DNA of 5,839 nucleotides from assembly GCA_016649795.1 (NCBI GenBank), contig JAENWZ010000152.1, positions 1-5,839 of the forward strand. Direction: 5' to 3'. A program made the position numbers and the translations under genes. The notes below the pieces were generated by a model. That model saw only the letters and a list, made by a program, of their open reading frames with translations. It was not told the DNA's origin and searched no databases. Shown one piece after another: positions 1 through 5,839 of the stretch (its first letter is position 1; every line of letters begins with the position of its first letter). This stretch comes from Proteiniphilum sp. (GTDB lineage: Bacteria; Bacteroidota; Bacteroidia; Bacteroidales; Dysgonomonadaceae).

Positions 1-1205
1 CCGGGGAAAAGATTCAAAACGAAGATGTGTTGAAAAAACTTCGCGGTGAGAAAGGCTCGGAAGTGAAGCTGGGTATAAGGAGAGATAACGGAAGCCGTTT
101 AACTGATATTACCGTGACGCGTGGTGATATCCCTATGAGTAGTGTGAATGCTGCCTATATGCTCACTGATAAAACAGGCTTCATCAAATTAGGGAGAAAT
201 TTCGGATTTAACACCTTTAGCGAATTTATCTCTGCCATATCTAAATTGAAAAGTCAGGGTGCAAGAGCATTTATAATCGATTTACGAGGCAATGCGGGTG
301 GATCACTCGAGATTGTTGTCGCCATGGTGAACGAGTTTCTGAACAGAGGAGATCTTATTGTATATGCAGAGGGCCGTAATTTCCCGCGGACCGATAACTA
401 TGCCAACGGTTCAGGTACCTGTAAAGAGGATGATGTGATCGTACTGGTGGACGAGTTAAGTGCATCAGCCAGTGAAATTTTTGCAGGAGCCATCCAGGAT
501 CATGACAGAGGTTTGGTGATTGGCAGACGTTCTTTTGGTAAAGGGCTGGTACAAAGCCAGCGAAATTTCCCCGATGGATCAGCAGTAAGACTCACTGTCG
601 CCAGATATTACACTGCTTCAGGCCGATCTATTCAGCGTGGTTACGAAAAAGGGAAGTACGATGAATATGAGATGGATGCCATCAATCGTTATCTGGAAGG
701 TGATTATATCAATGTAGATACGATGAACAACCTCTCTCCCTATAAAACGCTGGGAGGCAGAACGGTGTTCGGAGGAGACGGTATTATGCCCGATATTTTC
801 GTCGCACGTGATACTGTCGGCATCAACTCCTATTACAATACGGTCGTGAATAAGCGATTGGATGAGAAATACGCAATGACCTATTCCGATATGTACAGGA
901 ACAAGTTAAGCCATTTTGATAACTGGCAGGATCTCTATCATTATTTACGGCAGCAGCCGCTTTTGTTGAATCTTGTTAGTTTTGCCGATCATAACGGCAT
1001 CAGAAGAAGACCCTATTATATTCAGGAGTCAGGTGAACTCTTTGAGAATACGATGTACGCCTATATCGTGAGAAATTTCTTTGGCGAGGAGGCTTTCTGG
1101 GCTGCTTATTATAAAAAAGACCCTTTGGTGAAAAAAGGTGTTGAACTTATTGAATCGGGTAAAGCATCATACGAATCAGTTGTGAACGAGGATTATAAAT
1201 ACTAA
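1..1205 (+). CDS. S41 family carboxy-terminal processing peptidase (CtpA/Prc-like), 5' partial
   Basis: This is a serine endopeptidase of the C-terminal processing family, which usually acts in the periplasm on protein C-termini. The reading frame is open from the window edge (first full codon at 3), so the true start, signal peptide and the beginning of the PDZ domain are missing. The GTG at 27 lies inside the PDZ domain and is not the start. Numbering from that GTG as residue 1: the end of the PDZ domain is about 1-33. The S41 core follows, with DLRGNAGG at 85-92 (family usually DLRGNPGG), the nucleophile Ser147 within SASASE, and the general base Lys172 within SFGKG. The Ser-Lys spacing of 25 matches E. 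coli Prc (Ser430/Lys455). About 130 residues after the protease core (roughly 260-392) form a C-terminal extension that I cannot assign to a domain. The gene ends with TAA. Family assignment is firm; the substrate is unknown. Confidence 0.95.
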   Translation, partial: GEKIQNEDVLKKLRGEKGSEVKLGIRRDNGSRLTDITVTRGDIPMSSVNAAYMLTDKTGFIKLGRNFGFNTFSEFISAISKLKSQGARAFIIDLRGNAGGSLEIVVAMVNEFLNRGDLIVYAEGRNFPRTDNYANGSGTCKEDDVIVLVDELSASASEIFAGAIQDHDRGLVIGRRSFGKGLVQSQRNFPDGSAVRLTVARYYTASGRSIQRGYEKGKYDEYEMDAINRYLEGDYINVDTMNNLSPYKTLGGRTVFGGDGIMPDIFVARDTVGINSYYNTVVNKRLDEKYAMTYSDMYRNKLSHFDNWQDLYHYLRQQPLLLNLVSFADHNGIRRRPYYIQESGELFENTMYAYIVRNFFGEEAFWAAYYKKDPLVKKGVELIESGKASYESVVNEDYKY

Positions 1206-1252
1206 CAGAGATGTTTTTCCGTAGCAATGATTATTTATATGTCCTATGCACA

Positions 1253-1279
1253 TGTTCAATGAAATTGTTTGTAACTTTG
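1253..1279 (+). promoter_or_regulatory. Likely Bacteroidota-type promoter for the dehydratase gene
   Basis: TAACTTTG at 1272-1279 is an exact match to the TAnnTTTG -7 element of the Bacteroidota primary sigma factor. Transcription would start near 1285 and give a leader of about 40 nt before the ATG at 1325. The upstream -33 box is poor: only TGTT at 1253-1256, 15 bp away rather than the usual 19-21. The leader also holds two TTTAACG copies (1293-1299 and 1310-1316), the second overlapping the palindrome TAACGTTA (1312-1319). No Shine-Dalgarno is visible, which is normal in this phylum. Confidence 0.5.
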
Positions 1280-1324
1280 CTTTCCCTAAGCGTTTAACGG
1301 GAATTAAAATTTAACGTTATCTTT

Positions 1325-3265
1325 ATGAGTAAGATATTTCAGAATTTTTTGTCCAACAGGGTTTTGTCCCGCTTTTCCATATTTGTGATCGACAATTTGA
1401 TGATCGTTTTTTCATGTTTTACCATGTACTTTGTGAAATACGGTTTCGAAAAATTAACGCAGGAAGTGAGAAATGATGGAATGATGTTGTGTCTGCTTCT
1501 CATTGTTTTTAATACGATCACATTTATTTCATTTCGCACGTTCAGAGGTATCCTGCGATTTTCCTCTTTCTCCGATCTTATGCGGATTATTTATGCGTTG
1601 GTTTTGGGGTATGCTCTCACATACGTTGTTGTTGTTTTTCTGATTAGAATTACTGCCAGTTTTTATATAACTAACGTCATTTTTGCTGCGATTTTCTTAC
1701 TCAATATGTTCTTAATGATATTTTCGAGAATTTTGGTGAAGGAGGTCTATGAGGCAATCACCGGCAGAAATGTCAAGCCGATAAGTGTTTTTATATACGG
1801 TACGAAACAGGCCGGTATCAGTGTCGCTAAAGCGTTGAAAGGAAACAACGAATTCAACTATCGGGTACTCGGGTTTATCTCTGATGAAAACCATATGATT
1901 GGAAAGGAACTGATGGGAGTAACCATATATGCCAACAATGAGAACCTTTTCAGAACATTGGAGGCCAAAGATGTGAAGACAATCATCGTATCGCCTCAAA
2001 AGATGGAAGAGATTAAGAACTCAAATCTGCTGGCCAATTTCGTGGATCACAATATATCCCTGCTCACCACGGTTCCCGTTAACGAATGGAGCGGGGCCAT
2101 TATAAGCAGGGAGCAGTTGAAGGATGTACAGATTGAAGACCTGCTGCCGCGTGATCCGATACACATCAATATGCTGGAGATTGCTTCTAACCTTGAAGGA
2201 AAACGTGTTTTGGTTACCGGAGCAGCCGGCTCCATCGGAGGTGAAATTGTGCGTCAGGTTGCTTCGTTTAATCCTTACAGCATCATACTTATCGATCAGG
2301 CAGAAACACCTCTTCATGATATGCGGCTGGAGCTGCAGGAGAAATGGAGGGATTTGCGCACAGAAATAGTTGTGGCGGATATAGGGAATGCCTCACGTAT
2401 GGAGAAGGTTTTTGCAAAGACACAGCCTCAATTCATTTTTCATGCTGCCGCCTACAAGCATGTGCCCATGATGGAGGACAATGTTTCGGAATCGGTACAG
2501 ACAAACATTTTGGGGGCGAAGATAGTAGCTGATCTGGCGGTGAAGTACGGCGCGCAAAAATTTGTGATGGTTTCTACCGATAAGGCAGTGAATCCCTCGA
2601 ACGTGATGGGTTGTTCTAAAAGAATCTGTGAAATCTATGTACAGGCCCTGGCAAAACATGTGGAAAGAACCGGGCTTAAATCCACTCAATTCATCACAAC
2701 TCGTTTTGGAAACGTGTTGGGATCTAACGGCTCTGTGATACCACTGTTCAGGGATCAGATTAAGCATGGCGGACCGGTAACGGTCACTCATCCTGAAATA
2801 ATTCGTTATTTTATGACTATTCCCGAAGCGTGCCAGCTGGTGCTGGAAGCCGGATCTTTTGGGAAGAATGGTGAGATTTATATTTTCGATATGGGTAAAC
2901 CGGTGAAGATACTCGATCTGGCAAAAAGAATGATACGTCTGTCGGGATCGAAGAATGTGAAGATTGAATTTACCGGATTGCGTAACGGTGAGAAGCTCTA
3001 TGAGGAGTTGCTGAACATTGCCGAACATAGCAGGCCCACCCGTCATGATAAGATTATGATAGCTGAAGTTAGGGAGTATGGATATGCTGAGGTGAGCCAA
3101 AAAATTGATGCGCTGATCAAAGCCTCATACGATTATGACGATATGCGTACGGTGAAAAAGATGAAAGAGATTGTTCCTGAGTTTCAGAGTATCAACTCAC
3201 CTTACGAGGCTGTTGACCGATTGCTTGAGAAGATAGCGAAAAATGGAGCTCTTGCAAAAGGATAG
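1325..3265 (+). CDS. Membrane-anchored nucleotide-sugar 4,6-dehydratase, CapD/WbpM/PglF family polysaccharide biosynthesis protein
   Basis: The family converts UDP-GlcNAc-type nucleotide sugars to 4-keto-6-deoxy intermediates, feeding deoxy-amino sugars into capsule, O-antigen or protein-glycosylation pathways. The 646-residue length is typical of the long membrane-bound subgroup. Seen in order: four hydrophobic segments at about 15-37, 53-70, 88-107 and 114-137; a first Rossmann-like domain from about 153 (VFIYGTKQAG); and a C-terminal extended SDR domain with NAD(P)-binding TGAAGSIGGE at 298-307, VADIGN at 350-355, HAAAYKHVP at 373-381 and STDKAVNP at 417-424. The position normally held by the SDR catalytic Tyr is Met428, followed by Lys432 (MxxxK). 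This Ser-Met-Lys arrangement marks WbpM/PglF-like dehydratases rather than the short FlaA1/PseB type. The ATG at 1325 directly precedes the membrane region and follows a plausible promoter. The sugar substrate and the glycan it serves cannot be read from sequence. No glycosyltransferases are adjacent within the window. Confidence 0.93.
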   Translation: MSKIFQNFLSNRVLSRFSIFVIDNLMIVFSCFTMYFVKYGFEKLTQEVRNDGMMLCLLLIVFNTITFISFRTFRGILRFSSFSDLMRIIYALVLGYALTYVVVVFLIRITASFYITNVIFAAIFLLNMFLMIFSRILVKEVYEAITGRNVKPISVFIYGTKQAGISVAKALKGNNEFNYRVLGFISDENHMIGKELMGVTIYANNENLFRTLEAKDVKTIIVSPQKMEEIKNSNLLANFVDHNISLLTTVPVNEWSGAIISREQLKDVQIEDLLPRDPIHINMLEIASNLEGKRVLVTGAAGSIGGEIVRQVASFNPYSIILIDQAETPLHDMRLELQEKWRDLRTEIVVADIGNASRMEKVFAKTQPQFIFHAAAYKHVPMMEDNVSESVQTNILGAKIVADLAVKYGAQKFVMVSTDKAVNPSNVMGCSKRICEIYVQALAKHVERTGLKSTQFITTRFGNVLGSNGSVIPLFRDQIKHGGPVTVTHPEIIRYFMTIPEACQLVLEAGSFGKNGEIYIFDMGKPVKILDLAKRMIRLSGSKNVKIEFTGLRNGEKLYEELLNIAEHSRPTRHDKIMIAEVREYGYAEVSQKIDALIKASYDYDDMRTVKKMKEIVPEFQSINSPYEAVDRLLEKIAKNGALAKG

Positions 3266-3283
3266 ACATTTTTACTGTTCGCT
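3235..3283. repeat. Imperfect inverted repeat across the convergent gene ends (possible weak terminator)
   Basis: The arm AGCGAA+AAATG (3235-3245) can pair with CATTT (3267-3271) plus TTCGCT (3278-3283), giving 11 base pairs with a 6-nt bulge (3272-3277). The bulge contains the stop codon of the minus-strand exporter. A small stem with a GCAA loop sits inside. The structure spans both gene ends, so it could act in both transcripts, but neither side has a following U-tract. Intrinsic termination is therefore only a possibility. Confidence 0.22.
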
Positions 3284-5113
3284 TAAATCACTCTGCGTAT
3301 CACAAAGTTTTGTATAATAGCCCCCCTGTGCATATAAAGAGGCGTGTTGTCCCGATTCCACTATCTGCCCCTCTTTCAGTACGTAAATTTCATCGGCATT
3401 TTTAATGGTTGATAACCGGTGTGCGATCACTATGGTTGTGCGGTTTTTCAACAAGTTCTCCAATGCTTCCTGCACCATCCTTTCTGAATCACTATCCAGT
3501 GCCGATGTGGCTTCATCTAAAATCAATATTTCCGGGTTTTTTAATATTGCCCTGGCTATACTGATTCGTTGTCGCTGCCCTCCCGATAATTTTCCGCCCC
3601 GGTCGCCAATGTTCGTGTGGTACCCTTTTTCCGTAGTAGAGATAAATTCGTGGGCGTTGGCAATTTTTGCCGCTTCAATAACCTGACTCTCCGTCACATC
3701 ATTTACGCCGAAAGCAATATTATTGTGAAAACTATCATTAAATAAAATGGCTTCCTGATTGACGTAGCCCACAAGCGATCGTAGATCATGCAGTTTCACA
3801 TCTTTGATATTGATCTCATCGACGTAAATCCCGCCATTTTGTATATCATAGAAACGGGGGAGAAGGTCAGCAAGCGTTGATTTGCCTGATCCTGATTGTC
3901 CAACCAGGGCGATTGTTTTACCTTTTTCTATTTTCAAACTCACGCCTCTGATCACCCAGTCGTTGTTGTATTTAAACCATACATCCTTGTACTGAATAGT
4001 TTCGCTGAAAGTTAATGTTAACGGATCGTTAGGTTCAGAAATAGGGTTGTCGGCATGCAGTATCCTGTCGATACGTTCCATCGATGCCAGGCCTCGTTGT
4101 ATCGCATAGGCAGATTTTGAGAACTCCTTGGCCGGATTAATAATGCTGTAGAAGATGGTCAGATAGTAGATAAAGGTGGCGGCATCGATCAGGCCCCTGC
4201 CACCCAGTATCAGTGAGCCTCCAAACCAAAGCACGATAGCGATGGTGATGGTTCCCAAAAGTTCGCTCATAGGGTGTGCAAGCTGTTGCCTGCGGGCTAT
4301 CCTGTTCGACATCCGCCTGAACTCATTGCTTCCCTTGTGAAACCGTCCAGAAATTTTGCTTTCTGCATTGAACGCCTTGATTACCCTCAGTCCGCTTAAG
4401 GTCTCTTCCACCTGCGACATCAACTCTCCCCACTTGTTTTGCGCCTCAAATGAGCTTCTTTTAAGGGTTCTGCCCACTCTGCCCATGATGAATCCCATCC
4501 CCGGCAGCACGATCAGCACAAAGAGTGTGAGCTGCCAGCTCAGGATGGTCATTGTGGCAAGATAGATAATGATGAGGATTGGGTTCTTGAACAGCATATC
4601 GAGTGAGCTCATTACCGAGTTCTCCACCTCATTCACATCTCCCGATATCCTTGATAATATATCTCCTTTTCTCTCTTCCGTGAAAAAACCGATGGGTAAG
4701 GTGAGTATCTTGTCGTTTATCCTGTTGCGGATATCTTTCACCACGCCTGTTCTTATTGGTATAATAAAGTAAGATCCCAGATATGCGGTACCCGTTTTCA
4801 GGAGAGTCATCACAATCAGTATAACCGCTAACATCATCAAAGTGAAACTGCTTCCGTGTGTCTCCATAAATTGCGTAATGAACCAGTTCACATTGTTAAA
4901 TGCGGTATCAATAAAGGAATAATCAGGATTGGACCATTGGATAAATGAAAATGTTTTCGTGTTAACCTTAAATAGTACCTGAAGAATAGGTATTATGGTT
5001 GCCAGCGAAAAGACATTCAATATGGCGGTAAGGATGTTGAAAAAAAATGTCAGAGACAGATATTTCCTAAATGGAGGCAGGAATCTTTTTAGTATTTGTA
5101 TAATACCTTTCAT
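3272..5113 (-). CDS. ABC transporter, fused permease/ATPase half-exporter (MsbA-like)
   Basis: A 613-residue half-transporter that would work as a homodimer in the inner membrane, using ATP to export or flip a lipid, glycan or hydrophobic substrate. The N-terminal type I exporter membrane domain (about 1-340) has hydrophobic segments near 19-47, 90-119, 170-190, 193-213, 283-305 and 310-330. Between the first two is a polar stretch of about 43 residues, probably periplasmic. The ATPase domain (about 370-605) is complete: probable A-loop Tyr382, Walker A GQSGSGKST (405-413), Q-loop Gln453, signature LSGGQRQR (509-516), Walker B ILILDEATSALD (529-540) with catalytic Glu534, and H-loop His565. 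All catalytic residues are intact, so it should be active. The start ATG (complement of 5111-5113) gives the expected short cytoplasmic N-terminus. MsbA-like lipid flipping is the commonest assignment for such proteins, but multidrug or glycolipid export cannot be excluded. Confidence 0.94.
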   Translation of the reverse strand: MKGIIQILKRFLPPFRKYLSLTFFFNILTAILNVFSLATIIPILQVLFKVNTKTFSFIQWSNPDYSFIDTAFNNVNWFITQFMETHGSSFTLMMLAVILIVMTLLKTGTAYLGSYFIIPIRTGVVKDIRNRINDKILTLPIGFFTEERKGDILSRISGDVNEVENSVMSSLDMLFKNPILIIIYLATMTILSWQLTLFVLIVLPGMGFIMGRVGRTLKRSSFEAQNKWGELMSQVEETLSGLRVIKAFNAESKISGRFHKGSNEFRRMSNRIARRQQLAHPMSELLGTITIAIVLWFGGSLILGGRGLIDAATFIYYLTIFYSIINPAKEFSKSAYAIQRGLASMERIDRILHADNPISEPNDPLTLTFSETIQYKDVWFKYNNDWVIRGVSLKIEKGKTIALVGQSGSGKSTLADLLPRFYDIQNGGIYVDEINIKDVKLHDLRSLVGYVNQEAILFNDSFHNNIAFGVNDVTESQVIEAAKIANAHEFISTTEKGYHTNIGDRGGKLSGGQRQRISIARAILKNPEILILDEATSALDSDSERMVQEALENLLKNRTTIVIAHRLSTIKNADEIYVLKEGQIVESGQHASLYAQGGYYTKLCDTQSDLSEQ

Positions 5114-5486
5114 CTATAGTATACTTTTTATCGTGTTGTAGCAAAAAAAAATGGGTCATTTGAATAATTACGCGAAGATACTCATAAAATGTGGTTCGAT
5201 TGAAAAAAGTGATTCGTTTTCTTGTGACGAATGAAGTCGCAAACCGGACATCTTTTGAGAATTTTGAATCAGTTTTGTCGATTTTCACGATGATTTGAGT
5301 CGGATTCAACCCTATTTTTAGTTCGAAAGGTCAGCATTTTTTTATTAAAATTTCATGATCCCGTTTTCTATTGCGAATTTCCGAAAAAAAGTTGATTTTT
5401 TTTTACTCTTTTAGTCCCCTGATAATCTTATTTTTGTCTGCCGTATTGGGGGGTGTACAGGAGAAATATTGAATATTATTCGTTAT
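5114..5486. other. AT-rich intergenic region upstream of the exporter; no gene seen
   Basis: No reading frame here looks like a protein. A minus-strand frame of 80 codons (5067-5309) overlaps the exporter start out of frame and has an unremarkable composition. The stretch is rich in A and T runs, including A7-GTTGA-T9 at 5384-5404, which could form a small hairpin or a bent upstream element. It must contain the exporter's promoter and lies directly upstream of the rightward promoter at 5491-5522. No tRNA fold, long repeat or mobile-element end was found. Confidence 0.6.
5172..5205 (-). promoter_or_regulatory. Candidate promoter for the ABC exporter
   Basis: On the minus strand, TATCTTCG (complement of 5172-5179) matches the TAnnTTTG -7 element except for one base. 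The best -33 candidate is TTTC (complement of 5202-5205), 22 bp upstream. This would give a leader of about 50 nt before the ATG at 5113. Both boxes are imperfect, so this is only the best candidate in the region. Confidence 0.3.
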
Positions 5487-5490
5487 TTTG

Positions 5491-5522
5491 TTTGGATGGT
5501 ATAGAAACAATCCATATCTTTG
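5491..5522 (+). promoter_or_regulatory. Strong Bacteroidota-type promoter firing rightward
   Basis: TTTG at 5491-5494 and TATCTTTG at 5515-5522 are exact matches to the -33 and -7 elements of the Bacteroidota primary sigma factor, separated by an ideal 20 bp. A second TTTG at 5487-5490 lies immediately before the -33 box. AT-rich DNA with A and T runs lies upstream. Transcription should start around 5526-5530, just after the sequence TGCACCCG. This is the best promoter match in the window, yet no protein gene follows within it. Confidence 0.8.
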
Positions 5523-5621
5523 CACCCGCTTTTGAAAGGAACACCACCAGAAAAAGCAAGCGAGAAGCGATCTTTAGATATTTACATACACATTTTATAA
5601 GACATAAAGCAGAGTATACAA

Positions 5622-5665
5622 GGGTCTGTACTTCTTTCAAGGAAGAAACAGGCAATTTGGTACCC
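5622..5665 (+). other. Predicted RNA hairpin in the non-coding transcript
   Basis: Nested complementary segments can pair: GGGT (5622-5625) with ACCC (5662-5665), CTGT (5626-5629) with ACAG (5648-5651), and CTTC (5631-5634) with GAAG (5642-5645) around a 7-nt loop. The pairing is broken by small bulges and a 10-nt internal stretch (5652-5661). It was found by eye, and stability was not computed. Confidence 0.3.
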
Positions 5666-5681
5666 GTTCAATAAATTAAAA

Positions 5682-5751
5682 GGAGCTATTTCGTTAAACC
5701 AGATGAGCAGAAGCAAACTTGTTTGATTATGCCATGGCGAGAAATAGTTTC
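5682..5751 (+). other. Long-range stem enclosing an SD-like AAGGAG and tiny ORFs
   Basis: GGAGCTATTTC (5682-5692) can pair with GAAATAGTTTC (5741-5751): 11 pairs, of which 9 are Watson-Crick and 2 are G-U. The loop holds the palindrome CAAACTTGTTTG (5714-5725) and a 7-codon frame (5703-5726). The left arm includes most of the only AAGGAG in this stretch (5680-5685). Pairing was found by eye, so chance cannot be excluded. Confidence 0.3.
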
Positions 5752-5839
5752 CGACAGGAATAAATAAATCGTGAATCCGGGAGTTATTTTGAAGGGATAC
5801 AAACGACTTTAACGTATAGGATATTTTTTATTACCGATA

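Larger units (their letters stand above)
5526..5839 (+). other. Probable untranslated, structured transcript: long 5' leader or small RNA
   Basis: This is the sequence transcribed from the promoter at 5491-5522. No convincing protein is encoded in any frame. The 73-codon plus-strand frame at 5453-5674 begins upstream of the promoter and would lose its start in this transcript. Only tiny frames occur, such as 7 codons from 5703, 12 from 5729 and 9 from 5734. Several complementary arms suggest RNA structure: GCTTTT (5528-5533) with AAAAGC (5552-5557), the hairpin at 5622-5665, and the arms at 5682-5751. No clear terminator appears before the window edge, so the RNA probably continues. It may be the leader of a gene beyond 5839. 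I do not recognise it as rRNA, tRNA, tmRNA, RNase P RNA or a known riboswitch. Confidence 0.4.

Noticed and set aside
2393..3100. 235-codon minus-strand open frame inside the dehydratase gene
   Set aside because: It lies wholly antisense to a conserved SDR domain with intact motifs, and its translation has no family features. It is a shadow frame.
5191..5203. GTGGTTCGATT resembling a tRNA T-arm
   Set aside because: No acceptor, D or anticodon stem can be built around it on the plus strand.
5067..5309. 80-codon minus-strand open frame overlapping the exporter start
   Set aside because: It overlaps the well-supported exporter start by 47 bp out of frame, crosses the likely exporter promoter, and has no recognisable motif.
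5384..5404. A7-GTTGA-T9 as an intrinsic terminator
   Set aside because: The stem would be purely A-U with no G-C pairs, and no gene ends just upstream on either strand. It is more likely an AT-rich upstream promoter element or a simple A/T run.
5429..5436. TATTTTTG, a second exact TAnnTTTG match on the plus strand
   Set aside because: There is no TTTG-like -33 box at 19-21 bp, and such matches are expected by chance in this T-rich DNA. The promoter at 5491-5522 is far better.
5453..5674. 73-codon plus-strand open frame after the exporter
   Set aside because: It starts at a GTG upstream of the strong promoter, which lies inside the frame, so the main transcript would lack its start. The composition is not protein-like to my eye, and no domain is recognisable.

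Overview
The window looks like ordinary chromosomal DNA from a Bacteroidota bacterium, most likely order Bacteroidales. The evidence is the TAnnTTTG-type promoter boxes, AT-rich translation starts without a clear Shine-Dalgarno, and the style of the three proteins. I infer the order from these features only; no species can be named.

Layout. (1) Positions 1-1205, plus strand: the 3' part of a carboxy-terminal processing (S41/CtpA family) serine protease, whose signal sequence and the start of its PDZ domain lie upstream of the window. (2) Positions 1206-1324: a short gap with a likely promoter. (3) Positions 1325-3265, plus strand: a complete membrane-anchored nucleotide-sugar 4,6-dehydratase of the CapD/WbpM/PglF type. 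(4) Positions 3272-5113, minus strand: a complete ABC exporter half-transporter (MsbA-like, membrane domain fused to ATPase). It converges on the dehydratase gene with only 6 bp between the stop codons. (5) Positions 5114-5839: 726 bp with no convincing protein gene. The first half is AT-rich intergenic DNA upstream of the exporter. The second half carries a near-consensus Bacteroidota promoter (TTTG, 20 bp, TATCTTTG) firing rightward into at least 300 bp of non-coding, hairpin-rich sequence.

The three proteins all belong to the cell envelope: periplasmic proteolysis, sugar-nucleotide modification for surface glycans, and export of a lipid, glycan precursor or other amphiphile across the inner membrane. 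The sequence does not show that they act in one pathway: the dehydratase has its own likely promoter, and the exporter is on the opposite strand.

I found no mobile element, CRISPR array, tRNA or rRNA gene, and no obviously new multi-gene system. The most interesting item is the strong promoter near 5490-5522 and the structured, apparently untranslated transcript it should make. This could be a long 5' leader of a gene beyond the window or a small RNA.
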